Below are positions 23,251-36,000 of a stretch of DNA of 64,000 nt, piece after piece (within the stretch, counting starts at the first letter, position 1; each line of letters starts with the position of its first letter). A model generated the notes under the pieces. It made no database searches and had not been told where the DNA came from. It saw only the letters and a program-made list of their open reading frames with translations. Position numbers and translations under genes: made by a program. The stretch is from Bimuria novae-zelandiae CBS 107.79 (Eukaryota; Ascomycota; Dothideomycetes; Pleosporales; Didymosphaeriaceae), in the NCBI GenBank assembly GCA_010015655.1, contig ML976718.1, positions 372,001 through 436,000 of the forward strand, read 5' to 3'.

Positions 23251-23339
23251 TGCAGGGTGCTAACTTATTAAAAAGTTTCTTACGAATTAGTGCAGGGTGC
23301 TAACTTATTAAAAAGTTTCTTACGAATTAGTGCAGGGGG
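23251..23339. repeat. Tandem 40-bp duplication of the Tc1-type element end
   Basis: TGCAGGGTGCTAACTTATTA begins a 40-bp unit repeated exactly at 23251-23290 and 23291-23330, with a third partial copy of nine bases to 23339. Each unit contains one copy of the inverted-repeat end sequence, so the right side of the element carries extra copies of its own terminus. Confidence 0.85.
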
Positions 23340-23615
23340 TAGTGGCTTTATCTAAAACTTTAGTTAGATTGTCGCACCTCTTGTAAGACTTACAGACGAT
23401 GTTAGCTTCCAATAAACAGTAAAAGAATAGAAAGCTTTTAATAAACTAAAAGAGGCCTTTATCTCTAAACTAGTGTTGGCCCAGTTCTAACCAGATCGCA
23501 ACACTGTGATATAGTATAACTGGTCTAGTTACGTTATAGCCAGGGTATTATCCTAATATAATAATAACAGAGTTCTTCACTCTTACGTCTACTTTTTAAA
23601 GAAGAACACACTAGC

Positions 23616-23884
23616 TGGGACGGCCTGGCATGCCGACAGGACACATGACCTCGCGTGAGAGGCGCGACTGCCTCACGCCTGGGTGTAGCTGCCTCACGCC
23701 TGGGCGCAGCTGCCCACGCACCCAGTGTAGCTATCTCGGATAGATAGATGTTCCGTGCCGAGCGGCAGCGCATAAAAGCGCCGCAGGCCTGTGTACCTAC
23801 AGTCTCCTTATCTTAGTGTAGCTAAAATAGAGCTAACCTACCTTATCTACTCTCTTAATACAGGAGCCCGTGCCTATCCTTACA
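23616..23884 (+). repeat. 5' LTR of gypsy B
   Basis: 269 bp, less RIP-damaged than the interior. Contains tandem near-copies of CTGCCTCACGCCTGGG (about 22 bp apart) and a GCATAAAAGCGC box that may be the TATA region. Pair with 29989-30257. Confidence 0.88.
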
Positions 23885-26800
23885 TTACACTAAGATTTCT
23901 TTACTTAGCTAGAAATAGTAATAAAATATTAAGTTAAACTGCTTAATCTGCCTGCGCGCACGACTTAATAATAACTACCTTAAAGGATTTATTATATAAC
24001 TACGCTAAGCTATTAGTTTATTATAGAGTATAATTACCCGTAATAAGAGGTTTTAATATTACTAAGTAACGTACTGCTTAAAGGGAGTTAAAGGATATAG
24101 TTCGAAAATAGCACGCCGTAGCTAGCTAGGAGAGCTAATTAGCCTACCGCCCTTTACTTAACGAACGTACTATATAGGCAACCTACTACTTACGTAAAGA
24201 GGGCTATAAGAGCCCTAGCCTCTATAAGAGAGGAACCTATCCTTACTAACTATCTTAAGCACTACCTGCTCGCCTTCTCCCTGCTAGAGAACTAATAACT
24301 AGCTACTCTACCTGTAGTATTAATAAAATAGCACTAAAACACCTATTTATAGCATTAGTTCTAGAAAAGGAGATGCTAGGCAGCGCGTACGACCTATCTA
24401 AGCCCTTTATCTACTAAGAATACGAAATCTAGAGCTATAGCTCTATTACTAAGGAAAACTATAATTAAGACACTTCCCTAAAACTTGCTCGTATCTAGCA
24501 AGGTATTAATAAGAACCTCTTGCAACCTCCCTAGCTACTTACGTTTACTAGTAATAACTTAATTACTACGACGCTAGAGGCCGTAATTAAGCATTTTAGG
24601 CAGGAACTAGTAAAGATTACTATAGAGCTAGTTGGCTAGCTACTTCTTTATAGTGTGGAGCGACAACAACTACATATATACCGCTAGATCGCTACTAATG
24701 CCTTAGCTAAAGGCGAAGGGCTGTATGGAGCCCTTGTTTAAGCGCAGTAAAAGATAGACAAGTTAGAAGCCTAACTTGCTAAATAGGCTATAGTAGGCTC
24801 TACCCCTAATACACTAGTAACTTAATCTTGTATAACTAAATTCTAAATTCTTTCTTAGACCCTAAGCTAGAGCGTCCCCTCCGCTAACGACCTGCTAAGC
24901 TCTAAGCCTAGTAAGCCTAACAACTTAAGTTTTTCGCGCTTATTACTGTTTAAGCCTATTACTTGTCTATATACACGCTCTTTAGGCGTAAGCTAGCGCT
25001 TAGTTAAGTTCCTAGACCCTCCGCTACTCTTAAATAGCAAGATAACTACAACCTTTAAGCACTAGAGGGCCTATATAGAGAATAAACTTTGGTCCAACCG
25101 CGATTAGTTTGTGGGAGAGACTTTAAAGGATACCTAAGAGCGTATTATAGTATATATAACTACACGCATAGAGGATTCCGCCTGTAACTAACTTATAACT
25201 TTAATTAGAGCTCTACGAGATAGTGGCGAACGCATTAATAGCGAATTTATAATAAATATAATAAAGTAAGCTTTTAGCGACCCACACAAGAAGAAGAAGG
25301 CCTGTTAGGTATTTATTTAATTACGCCTCTACTCTATAGCTAAGTTTACTAGCTTCTAAGTAGACTTCTTCTATCTTGCGACGTAGCGTAAGCTACCTGC
25401 TAACTAATAGGTTAAAAAGTTTTACAAGAAGCTTATAGATTAACTCTATATAAATATAGGCCGTGATATTTATTGCCTTAAGGATAATTACTCTAAGTTT
25501 ATTAATATCGCCCACGACCTCGCACGAGAGGCAGTAATTACAGACTTCTAAGTTATAACGCGCGCCAAACAAGAATCTTAAAAGAAAGCTACTCCTACCT
25601 TAGCCACTAGGTCTCGCAAGTACGCTTTAATACCGGCGTAGCCTCTTACTTATATATAGCCAACGCGCGCTGCCACTATAGCTTTAGGTAGCTAGCTTAC
25701 CTGCTACTATTATAAAAAGTTAGAACATATTACTTAAGACTGCCTAAATAGCCCTGTTAATTAGAAAGCGTTAGAGGCTAGCGATTTAGTACCGTAAGCT
25801 AATAAAGAGGTATACTATAAGACTAAGGACAGAGGCTTCCTCTCTTCTAATAAGGAATTAGGAAAAGTATTACTCTAGGGGAAGTCTTCTTCCTAGAGAA
25901 TCCTATAGAAGCTACTAGCATACGAGACCTCTTATTTAGCGAAAGTGCTTTTACTCTACCCTACCACATCTTAACGAACGGGCTAGCAATTAGATTAAAG
26001 GCTCTTATTAATATAGGCGTAGGTAGCTACGTTCTAGTCTACTTTAAACACCTCCGCATAATTAAGAAGGGACTTAAGGCATCTATTAAAAGTATAGAAG
26101 CTATTCCCTTGGCTAGATATAATAGTTAACTAAACGGGCAGGTAAATAAGCACTTCTAGGCTAACCTAGTGCTAGATAGCTACCGCCTTACTACTTACTT
26201 TATACCTTGCGACACTGGCTACTATAACCTTATAATTAGCCGTAAGCTTCTTAAGGAAGCCAACGTCTAGATTAACTATAGGCAGTAGATACTTAAGTAG
26301 CTAGACATAATATAAATTAACTATAAATAAGATATTATTATCCTAACGCGGGGCATAGCTACAGGAATTAATTCTAAGTATTAGGCAGATACTAACTAAC
26401 GTGACAAGCTTATAGACGTGGCTATTATACGGCATATCTACTGCTCATCGCAGCAATCCCCTTAGCGTCGTACCTACTAAAAGAACCTAGCGAAGATAGA
26501 GGAGCAGCTCCGCTACTAAGCGCTATTATTACAAGAGTAGTAGCCAACTTGCCTTAAACCTATCTCCCGCGAGGACCTCGCTAAGGCAGGCCTTAAGATT
26601 AATATTATAAAAGCTATAGCATTTATAATTAATGCGCGTTAGAAAGAGACAGTTATTAGCTATATTAGTGTTTACAAAGTAGAGAAGCTAATCCAAGACT
26701 GTAAGGAGGAGCTAGGCTAGACAGACCCGCTAGACCTAAATAAAGAACTCCGCTAGCTTCTTATAAAGAAGTTACTATTCCTAGGCTATGCGGGCGCTAC

Positions 26801-29800
26801 CCCAGCTTACTTCTTAAAGAAGGACTCTAACGTACTACCTCTACACCGTAATAGCGTTAATTACAATATTAAGCTAACCGCGGATAACACACTAACATCG
26901 AGCCTACTATATAGCATGTCTCTAGAGCAGTTATAGCTTATTAAGGATTACCTAAATAACTACTTCTAACGTAGCGTTATTACTTACAGCAACGCGCCCT
27001 ACGCCTCACTAGTACTATTTGCTAAAAAGCCTAGAGGGGGGTAGCGATTTTATGTTAACTATCGTAAGCTTAACGCTATTATAAAGAAAGATATCTATCC
27101 TATCCTACTTATCTAAGAGACCCTTGCGAGGCTCGCCCGTGCTAAGATATTTACTAAGCTAGACGTACGGCAGGCCTTTTATTACATTTAACTAGATAAG
27201 GAAGCAGAGGACCTAACCACGTTTCGTACACGCTATAGTAACTATAAGTATCGTGTACTCCTATTTAGTCTCTGTAATAGACCTGCCACTTTTTAGTAAT
27301 ATATTAACAAAGTACTGCATGGCCTACTTAACGACTTTTGCACAGCATATCTAGACAATATCCTTATCTACTTAGAGGATCCACTATACTATGAGGAGCA
27401 TGTTGCGCAGGTGCTTAAACGACTCCGCGACGCTGGTTTGCAAGCAGATATTAAGAAGAGCAAGTTTATAGTAACTAGGACAAAGTTTCTTAGCCTTATT
27501 ATTAGCACTTAAGGTATTTAGAAGGACCTAAAGAAGATCGCTACTATGCAGGACTAGCCTGTGCCTATATTAGTTAAAAGCATATAGTTATTTTTAGGCT
27601 TTTATAACTTCTACTAAACCTTCCTTAAGGACTATAGACGCATTATTAGACTGCTTATAAAGCTCCTTAAGAAGGGCGCCTAGCATGCCTTTAGAGAGCA
27701 AGAGCTTATAGCCTTTTAGCAAGTTAAAGACCTTATGCTATTAGATAACATACTTACTTACTACTCTCCCTATCGCGTCACACGTATAGAAATAGACGCG
27801 AGCGATGGTGTTGTTACTAGCGTACTTTCTTAGCTGCAGGACAACGGACTCTGGCGACCTATAGCCTTCTATTCTAAGACAATGAGCGACCCGCAGATGA
27901 ACTATAATATATATAATAAAGAGATGCTGGCCGTGATCTATAGCCTTAAAGAATAGAGATCTTAGCTTATTAGTCTATAGACAACTGAGCCCTTTAGCGC
28001 TATTATTAACTATTAAGCGCTAAAGTACTTCTCTACTAAGCGCGAGCTCACTCCTCGATAAATACACTAGGCTATAATAGTGGCTAATTTTAACCTAAAG
28101 CTTACCTACTAACTAGGCACTGCTAACGTAGTGGCTAACGCGCTATTACGCAAGTAGGAGGAACTATAGACTTAAAAGGAGAAGGACAAGGTAGCTCGCA
28201 TAAGGGTCTTCTTATAGGCTAAGTAGCTAGACGTTAATATAGTATAAGAAGCTACAACCTAACTCGCTAATCTAGCTACTTAAGGATTATAGGGCTAGGA
28301 GCTTAAGATTGCTGCAACAGACACCTTTCTAGCCTCTCCCTCTATAGAGGATCCTCATGCCCTCGTTAATTAAGTAATTAAGGTAAACTAGAATTACGAT
28401 AGCCTATAAAAGCTGCGGGAAAAAGCTCTATCTAATAACTAAGGACTGTAGAAGCTAAATAATTAAGATCTACTCCTGTATAAAGATTGGCTAGTTATCC
28501 TAGCAGTCAACTTCCTACGTACCTACTTAATCTAAGCTACCTATGCTACGTAGCTTACTGCTTACCTAGGAAAAAGGAAGACAGCGAAGCTACTTAGAGA
28601 TTAGTACTACTAGCCAAATCTAGCGAAGGATATAGACACCTATGTTGCTGTCTATAAGGCTTATTAATAGAGTTATACGCCTTGCGACCGCACCCTAGGA
28701 CTACTTAAGCTACTATTAATACTAGAGCAAGTATAGTAAGACGTTTTAATAGACTTTAAGTTATTCCTACCTGACAAGAAAGGGTACAATAACGCCTTTA
28801 TTATAGTTAACTACCTAAGTAAGCGCTGCTTCTCACTGCCCTGCCACAAGATAACCACGGCAGAACAGGCTGTAGATATGTACTATCGCTACATCTGGCG
28901 CGTGTACGGCCCACCCAAGTCTATTGTCTCTAATTAAGGCCCGCAGTTTATCTTAGCATTTATAAACAAGCTATGCTAACTTATGGGCGTTAAGCAAAAG
29001 CTCTTAACAGCTTATTATCCTTAGACTAATAGCAATATAGAAATTATAAACTAGTACCTTAACCAGCGCCTTCGCCTATTTATTAACTACTACTAGAATA
29101 ACTAGTCTGACCTACTACCCTGCATGGACTGGGCCCAGGCTATACTGCCTTATGAGACTACAGGCCTCTCGCCGTACGAGATCGAGTTCGGACATCAGCC
29201 TACACACCACTGGAACTAGGAAGAGCGGACAAAGACCTCGCCCACAGCCCGTAAGCAGATGTCCCAAGAGGAAGCGTAGAACTACGTAAAGGTTTAATAT
29301 AACGCTATAAAGCAGGCTATAGAGATAGCTTAAAGAGGGATTATTCATGCCTAGGAGCAACAAGCACGTTAAGTAAATAAAAAGTAATATAAGCTAGATT
29401 TTAGAGTAGGCGATTAAGTCTATATTACGCTAAAAGGCTTTATAACTAACTAGCCTAGTCAGAAGCTTAACTAGCAAATGTACGGGCCCTACCTAATTAT
29501 CGCTATAAAAGGACACTCCTACTAAGTTAAGCTTCCGCTATATATGCACATGCATAATGTCTTCCATGCAAACCGCCTATAGAAAGCCGCCATAGACACA
29601 CTGCTAGGTCAGATAGAGCCAGAAGAGGAGCTAATAGAGGTTAATAGCAACCTAGAATAGCAAGTAGAGGAGATCCTTAATAGCCACATCTACTAAGGAC
29701 GTCTATAATACAAAGTCTCCTAGACTGCCTATAATCCTAACCCTACCTGGTACAACGCCCGAGGCTTTGTTGGGGCACTATATAAGGTAAAGGAGTATTA

Positions 29801-29988
29801 TAACGTATACCTAGACAAAGCAGGGCCACTATTGCGACTAGACATTTGGCTATAAGCGTATGAGGCCGGCACCTATCTAGAGACAATAGAGGAAGATAAC
29901 AAAGCTGCAGTTATACTAGTATAAGATAAGACACGAAGAAGGTAACACGACGGACTTAGAAAACTACGCCCACCTTAGAGGGGGGTAA
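23885..29988 (+). pseudogene. gag-pol of gypsy B, broken
   Basis: Coding order gag, protease, RT, RNase H, integrase, chromodomain marks a Ty3/gypsy chromovirus-type element. Motifs visible despite stops include the CCHC knuckle, the RT palm box, the integrase run GYNNAFIIVNYLSKRCF with catalytic Asp upstream, GPPKSIVSN (Asp to Asn), and TWYNARGF with AGPLLRLDIWL in the chromodomain tail. All breaks seen are RIP-type stops or substitutions. It cannot make protein. Confidence 0.8.
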
Positions 29989-30257
29989 TATAATGGCCTA
30001 GTATGCCGGCAGGACATATAACCTCGCGTGAGAGGCGCGACTGCCTCACGCTTAGGTGCAACTACCTCACGCCTGGGCGCAGCTGCCCACGCACCCAGTG
30101 TAGCTATCTCGGATAGATAGATGTTCCGTGCCGAGCGGCAGCGCATAAAAGCGCCGCAGGCCTGTGTACCTACAGTCTCCTCATCTTAGTGTAGCTGAAA
30201 TAGAGCCAACCTACCTCATCTACTCTCTTGATGCAGGAGCCCGTGCCCGTCCTCACA
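29989..30257 (+). repeat. 3' LTR of gypsy B
   Basis: 269 bp, highly similar to 23616-23884, with C/T and G/A differences concentrated in CpA/TpG contexts. Follows the polypurine tract and is followed by the CTAGC target duplication. Confidence 0.88.
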
Positions 30258-32609
30258 CTAGCTAAGTATAACTATAAAATCTATAATAAGGAATTACTAG
30301 CGATAATCTAAGGACTAAAAAAATAAAATACTATGCTTTAATTAGTTTACCGTAGTTACTAATTATAAAAACTTAGAGTACTTTATAAAACTACGAATAT
30401 TAAATAAAAGATAAGTTTAATAGTCGCTTATCTTAGTCAGATATAATATAGAGATTCTCTACAGGCTAGGTAAGTAAAACATTTAGGTAGACGCGTTATC
30501 TTAATAGGAGCAGGACATGCATATAAATGCTAAGAATAAGAGGCTATAAAGGAGGTTAATCTAAGTCTTAAAGCCTACTACGTCCTGCTATAAAAAGGAA
30601 GAGGAGGGGAGTAATATAATTACTATATTTATAAGAATCCGCGCACTACTAGCTACTACTTAAAAAAAGAATAGAGAAGGCGCATAAAGCAAATATAATA
30701 TTAAAAATCTCTAAAACTAAGTAGTTAAGAATAACTAAGTATACTAGGAAGCATAGCAAGTAGTAATAAGTTAATAATAATAATTTCTTGTTATACTCTA
30801 GGTAAAGTGCTTAATTACTAAATATAAGGTTAAAAGATTAAGTCTTATACTATTAAGATCAGAAATAGGTGTCTGATCACGAGCTACTACAAACCTCTAT
30901 TATTAAATAGATTTATATCTCTATTATCACAGGCTATTCTAGTAGAGAAGTCACGTATAGGATAGCTGCAAGGGACTTTTTCTAGCCTAGGATGTCTAAC
31001 AACATTTAATAATATATACAGAACTATAATACATGCGAAAGGATAAAACTATAAAGGAATAGTCTCTAAGGTCTGCTAAAGCCTCTTCTAGTACCTAAAC
31101 AGATCTAGAAGGAGATCTTAATTAATTTTATTAATAAATTACTAAAGAGTTAAGGCAAAACAAGCTTAATAGTTATTACTAACTACTTAAGTAAGGATAT
31201 AGTATTTATGCCGTTAGTAAATATAGAGACTAAGATAGTTATCTAAGCTTTTATTACGTACGTAGTTGCATACTATTAGATTCCTAACGCAATTACGTCC
31301 GATCGAGGTACCTAGTTTATTAGTGTACTCTAGCGAAGACTTTGCGAAATCCTCTAGATTAAGCGACGACTATCTACGGCGTTCTATCCTTAAACTAACA
31401 GCGCTACGGAACGAATGAATAGCACGTAGGAAACGTATATAAAAGACTTTATTAATTAGGCGTAAGATAATTAGACATTACTCTGCCCACTCGCACAGAT
31501 CGCGATTAGAGAAAGAGACGTAATATTAATAAAAATATCTCTTTTCTTTTTTTAGTATAGTTATAATATTAATCTACTATAACTAGAAGTCCCTATAGGC
31601 GCCAATCGACAAAGACGCCCTATACACGAATAATCTAATTAAGAAAAGGCTAAATCTATTATTACGAAACTACGTTATTTGCTAGACCTAGCATAAGCGT
31701 TTATAGCACAGGCATAGCAAGAACAGGAATAACAAGCAAATAAATATCGTTAAGAAGCCCCACAACTACGCATTAGCGACAAGATATAGTTAACGCTAAA
31801 TAAATAGTTTACTACTAGCTAAAAGTTGAAGAAACTTAACTAAAGAAGCGCGAAATATATAGTAATTAAAATAATTAATACTTATATAGTTTGCCTTAAC
31901 ACACTTCTAGGCCCACATAACGTTTTCTATGTTAATAGGCTACGACTAGCATTATTAGATCCTTTACTAAGTTAATTACAAAACGACAACCAACTACTAC
32001 TAATTAAGGTAGATACTAATAGTATAGATATATAGGAAGTTAAGGATATTTTAGCAAAAGTCTATTAATAGCAAGGATAAAGAGTAAGATAGTAGTATAA
32101 AGTAAAATAGAAGGGCTACTACTTAATAATAATAGAACTAATAGAAAATTTAGCAAATACAAAAGCAAAGACTCAACGTGTCGGATTAGTAACCTGGCCA
32201 CCCCACCAAGACGCGCCTAATACGTCAACCTTCCATCACGATGCCGCCACAACCACGTACTCTACAGTCTTCAAAAGAGGGCAGAATTAGTCTAGCTATT
32301 ATATCTTATAAATCTAAATCACATCTGTCTCTCCGCCATCTTACTAAGTCTTTTAACGTGCCACAATTGACGCTGTAGACGCGCCTACGCAACGTTATAC
32401 TAAAATATAAGATAAAATTACTAAATTAAAAGCTACACCTTACAAAGGAGCCGGCCTTAGTAGACTAGATCTTAGACCTTAACTAACGTAGATTTCTACC
32501 TTATATTATTAATATATATAAGATAGCTAACTATCTACTTACTACGCCTAGCTGGATCCCTTCCCTATAGCTTATAAGTAAGAAGTAGATATCGCGCTTT
32601 ATTAATACT

Positions 32610-33041
32610 TGTTAAATTCCAAAGGGGTAGCTAGTCCTAAAGGGCTAAGGTTAGTTCTCGGGCAGGAGTGTTAGTAATATAGGTAAGGGGTGTAGTAATA
32701 GCTTGCGCTTATTACTAGGGTATTAGTATTAAATGTATATATAATATAATTAAATTAATAAGATGGCTTCTTCGATCCAAATAATAGATTAATAAATAGG
32801 TTAAATACACGATAATAGAAGACTATTATCGCATTCCTATATACATAACTAATCCCACTAATCCTAGGAGTCCTAAGAGTCCCAAAGTCCTACGTGCTAA
32901 GATACTTCTAGGACGCCTAATATTTCTAGGACGCGTGACTAAGTCCCGTAATTCGTAGCTAAGTTAGGAATCTTAGCTAGTTGTATATATAAGTGTCTAT
33001 ACCCCGTCTTACATTATATTAGGTCTTAATAGATCCTAATA
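32610..33041 (-). repeat. 3' LTR of gypsy C (left copy)
   Basis: 432 bp; begins TGTTAAATTCC and ends CCTAATA on the plus strand. Paired with 39221-39652. Confidence 0.87.
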
Positions 33042-36000
33042 TTAGCTCCCCCCTCTAGACTTAATATCTTTATAAGTTAACCACTTATAAAGCCACTTTC
33101 TTATTCTGCCTAATACTATTATTCATAAGCTAATTATCTTAAGTAAAATTACGTATTTACTATAGTTGCCTATACGTACTACTCTAAGAAGTAATTACCT
33201 TACTAGCTATTATTATTATACTTAAAGTGCACTAATTATGTTTAGTATAATAATTAGAAATATAAGCTGGAGAATATTCTTTTACTAGATTATTTAAAAA
33301 TAGATACTAAGTTAGAAAGATTAGAAAAGTTAGAGGCTAAAGAGGAGGCAAAACTTTAGGTAAAAGAAAAGCTTACTTATATAGCACTCTTACGTGCTTA
33401 TTTAGCATAAGAAAAAATAGCGCGTTTACGCGATTAGGGTAAAAAGTTACGTTAAAAGGAATAAAAGTTATTTAATTATAATATATCTACTATAGATAAG
33501 TTAAAAGCCTTAGAGACTTATAAGGAACTAGCTTAGATAGTAGTGTTAATTAATCTAGATACTACTTTAGGTGCTAAGGTAATAGACTAGTCTATTATCT
33601 AGTTAAAGCCTTCCTCTTCTACTACGTAGTGTTTTCTCTTAGTATTATTATATTATAAGTCTTATTTCCTTTAAAGCTTTCTCGCGTTATTCTAGTATAG
33701 TAGTAGTAATTATAGATCTTATTTCGTGCCTTTTTTAAGAGCTATTAGTAGTTTTTGCGAAGTTTAGATTTAGGTTTTTATATATTTTCTAAGTATAGAT
33801 ATCCCTTTTACTTAACTAACTATTCTTATAAGAACCTATTACCTTAAAAGTCTTCTTATTTAACTTCCATATATCTTAAGAGTATTTTAACTTTAAATTT
33901 ATTTTCTTCCTCTAGCTAGTAATAGAAGGTTATTTTTACTAGTGTCTCGGGGTCTACAGGTTCAAGTTAATCTATATAAAGTACTAGGTGTATTTTCGCG
34001 TCTAGTAGTAATTCTAATTATTAGTTAACTAGTAATATTTATTTAATAATAAAAAATAGTCTAATTTTAATATTGTCTAGTTTCTTATGCTTCTTTTTCT
34101 TGGTTTAAAGATTCTTTATAGGTAGTTATACTTTATCCCCCCCCCCCTTTTTTTTTAAGCTAAGGTGCCGTTTTTCTTTTTTAGTTTATATAGGAAATAC
34201 TTTACTATTAAACTTTCTTAAGGTTCTCTTAGAGTTATGTATATATTTTCTTTATAGTTCCTACTATGTTTATTACTTCTTCTATCTTAATCACTGTAGG
34301 AAGCGTTTAATTAAAGAGATATAAGTATCATTTATAGTTTATATAGAATAGTGTAAATCCTATTACTACTAATATTGTCAGATTGAAGGGTAATCTTGAT
34401 GAGATGGAATGATTGTTGATTGATCTGAGGTTATTGTCTCTTGTCTAAGTATCTGAGAGGTGAGACGCCTCTATATCCCTTGCTTTGTTGTGGAATGCAA
34501 GGGTGGAAGCCGCCTTAGGCAAGGGCGGAATGCGTCTCCAGTAAGGGTATAGGTGCGCCAGCCACCTTGCCAAAACAAAGGGACCATGTGATCGGACAAA
34601 TATCCTATTGTTATATGCCAATTGTGCTATATGTAATAAGGAAATCTAGTTATTTTTCTAGTTATTATAGTAAATGCGTAGGTACGTCTCGATCGTTTAA
34701 TTCGTACGTTCTGTCTGTCTATTAGTTTGCGGATAATATACTATTAATAGTTTTCGTTTCGTTCTAATAAGTGCTATAACTGTTATCTAATAGTTTAAGG
34801 TAAAGAGATTATCTCTATCGCTAATAATTATCTTTAGAATACTATAGTATTATGTAAGTTAATCTAGGATAAGGAATGCGAGTTCCTTTACTATAGTTAT
34901 TTTTTAGTATAGTAGTAATTCTACGTATTTAGTAAATTAGTAGATAATATTTAGCATTACGTTATAACTAATTCCTGTCGCAGGATCCTTTAATCTTAGT
35001 AATCTTATAATAAAGTCTATAGCAATGTCTTCCTATAGTATAACGGGTATTTAGATTACTTATATCTTTCTATACTTAAGATATATTATATACTTGTTGC
35101 GTTGGCAATCTGCACATTTACAGATATATATAGTTATTACTTCTTTAATTCCCTTAAAGCTGTAGTTCTGTTAGATAGGTTCCATTGTTTTTCTAATACC
35201 TAGGTGTCTGTACACTAGGTTATCGTGGTATTATTATATAATCTTAGTCTATAGTTCCTTAGGTACTTTCAGTGTAAGTACAAGAAGTTAATTAAGTTTA
35301 GCTATTAGTTCTAAAAAACTATTATAATATTATTATAATATTATAAAGTATATCTTAACCTTTTCTTCTTAATTATTAATTCTACTAAAAGCGTTTGCTC
35401 ATCTATTTTCTTTACCTAGAGTGTATATAATCTTAAATTTATATTATCCTAGCGTTTTTAACTATCTTACTTATTATTAAGTTAGTTCTTTTATAGTTAT
35501 GAAGCGTGTAATGTTCTTATACTCTATAAAGATTATAAACTTTAAGTAGCTATACGCGTAAATCCTCTAGTGTTTAATAGCTTTTATAATTATAAGTAGT
35601 TTCTTATTATATACTTTATACTATAACTCTTCTAGTGTAAACTTGTGTGCATAGTATATAATTAGGTACTATTTACTATTCTTTTTTTGCTTTACACATG
35701 CTTTAACCGCCAAGTTGCTTGCATTTATTTTAATACGTAATAGTTTATTATCTTAGAAGTATATAAGAACTAGTAGTGTAATATAAGCTTCTTATAGTGT
35801 CTAGAATGCTTGTTTGCATTTTTTTATCTAGTCAAAGGGTCTACCCTTCTTTATAAGGTTCGTAAGTAGTAGCGTAATTCTTAAGTAGTCCGTAATAAAT
35901 TATCTATTAAATCTAGTAAATTTAAGGAAGGCCTATACTTTTTTAAAATTAGTAGGGAATTTTTACTTCATTACTTCCTTAATTTTTAAAGGGCTTATTT

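Larger units (their letters stand above)
21682..23339 (-). mobile_element. Tc1/mariner-type element at the edge of the TE block, RIP-damaged
   Basis: The ends are inverted: CCCTGCACTAATTCGT near 21685-21700, and its reverse complement in the last 20 bp before 23339. TA flanks both ends (21680-21681, 23340-23341). The 1,658-bp body is strongly AT-shifted. Minus-strand coding shows a DDE_3-type transposase end. At the right end the inverted repeat is tandemly duplicated. The left flank is the upstream region of the PPR gene and the right flank is a truncated gypsy retrotransposon, so the element sits exactly at the gene/TE junction. Confidence 0.8.
23616..30257 (+). mobile_element. Complete Ty3/gypsy retrotransposon B (chromodomain type), RIP-inactivated
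   Basis: Two 269-bp LTRs (23616-23884 and 29989-30257) start TGGG or the RIP form TATA and end ACA. A 5-bp target duplication CTAGC lies at 23611-23615 and 30258-30262. A polypurine tract AGAGGGGGG sits just before the 3' LTR. Plus-strand remains in order: gag with a CCHC knuckle remnant near 25702-25745, protease region about 26000-26400, RT with FTKLDVRQAF and the YLDN catalytic box at 27348-27359 (second Asp now Asn), RNase H about 27770-28100, integrase about 28600-29250, and a C-terminal chromodomain-like segment near 29660-29870. Dozens of TAG/TAA stops. It sits inside gypsy A. Confidence 0.88.

Noticed and set aside
23251..23330. Possible CRISPR-like direct repeats
   Set aside because: Units are adjacent without spacers and correspond to a transposon end; the genome is fungal.
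23534..23773. 79-codon ORF, and its partner at 29964-30146
   Set aside because: Both lie mostly in the two LTRs of gypsy B, antisense to the element; explained by LTR sequence.
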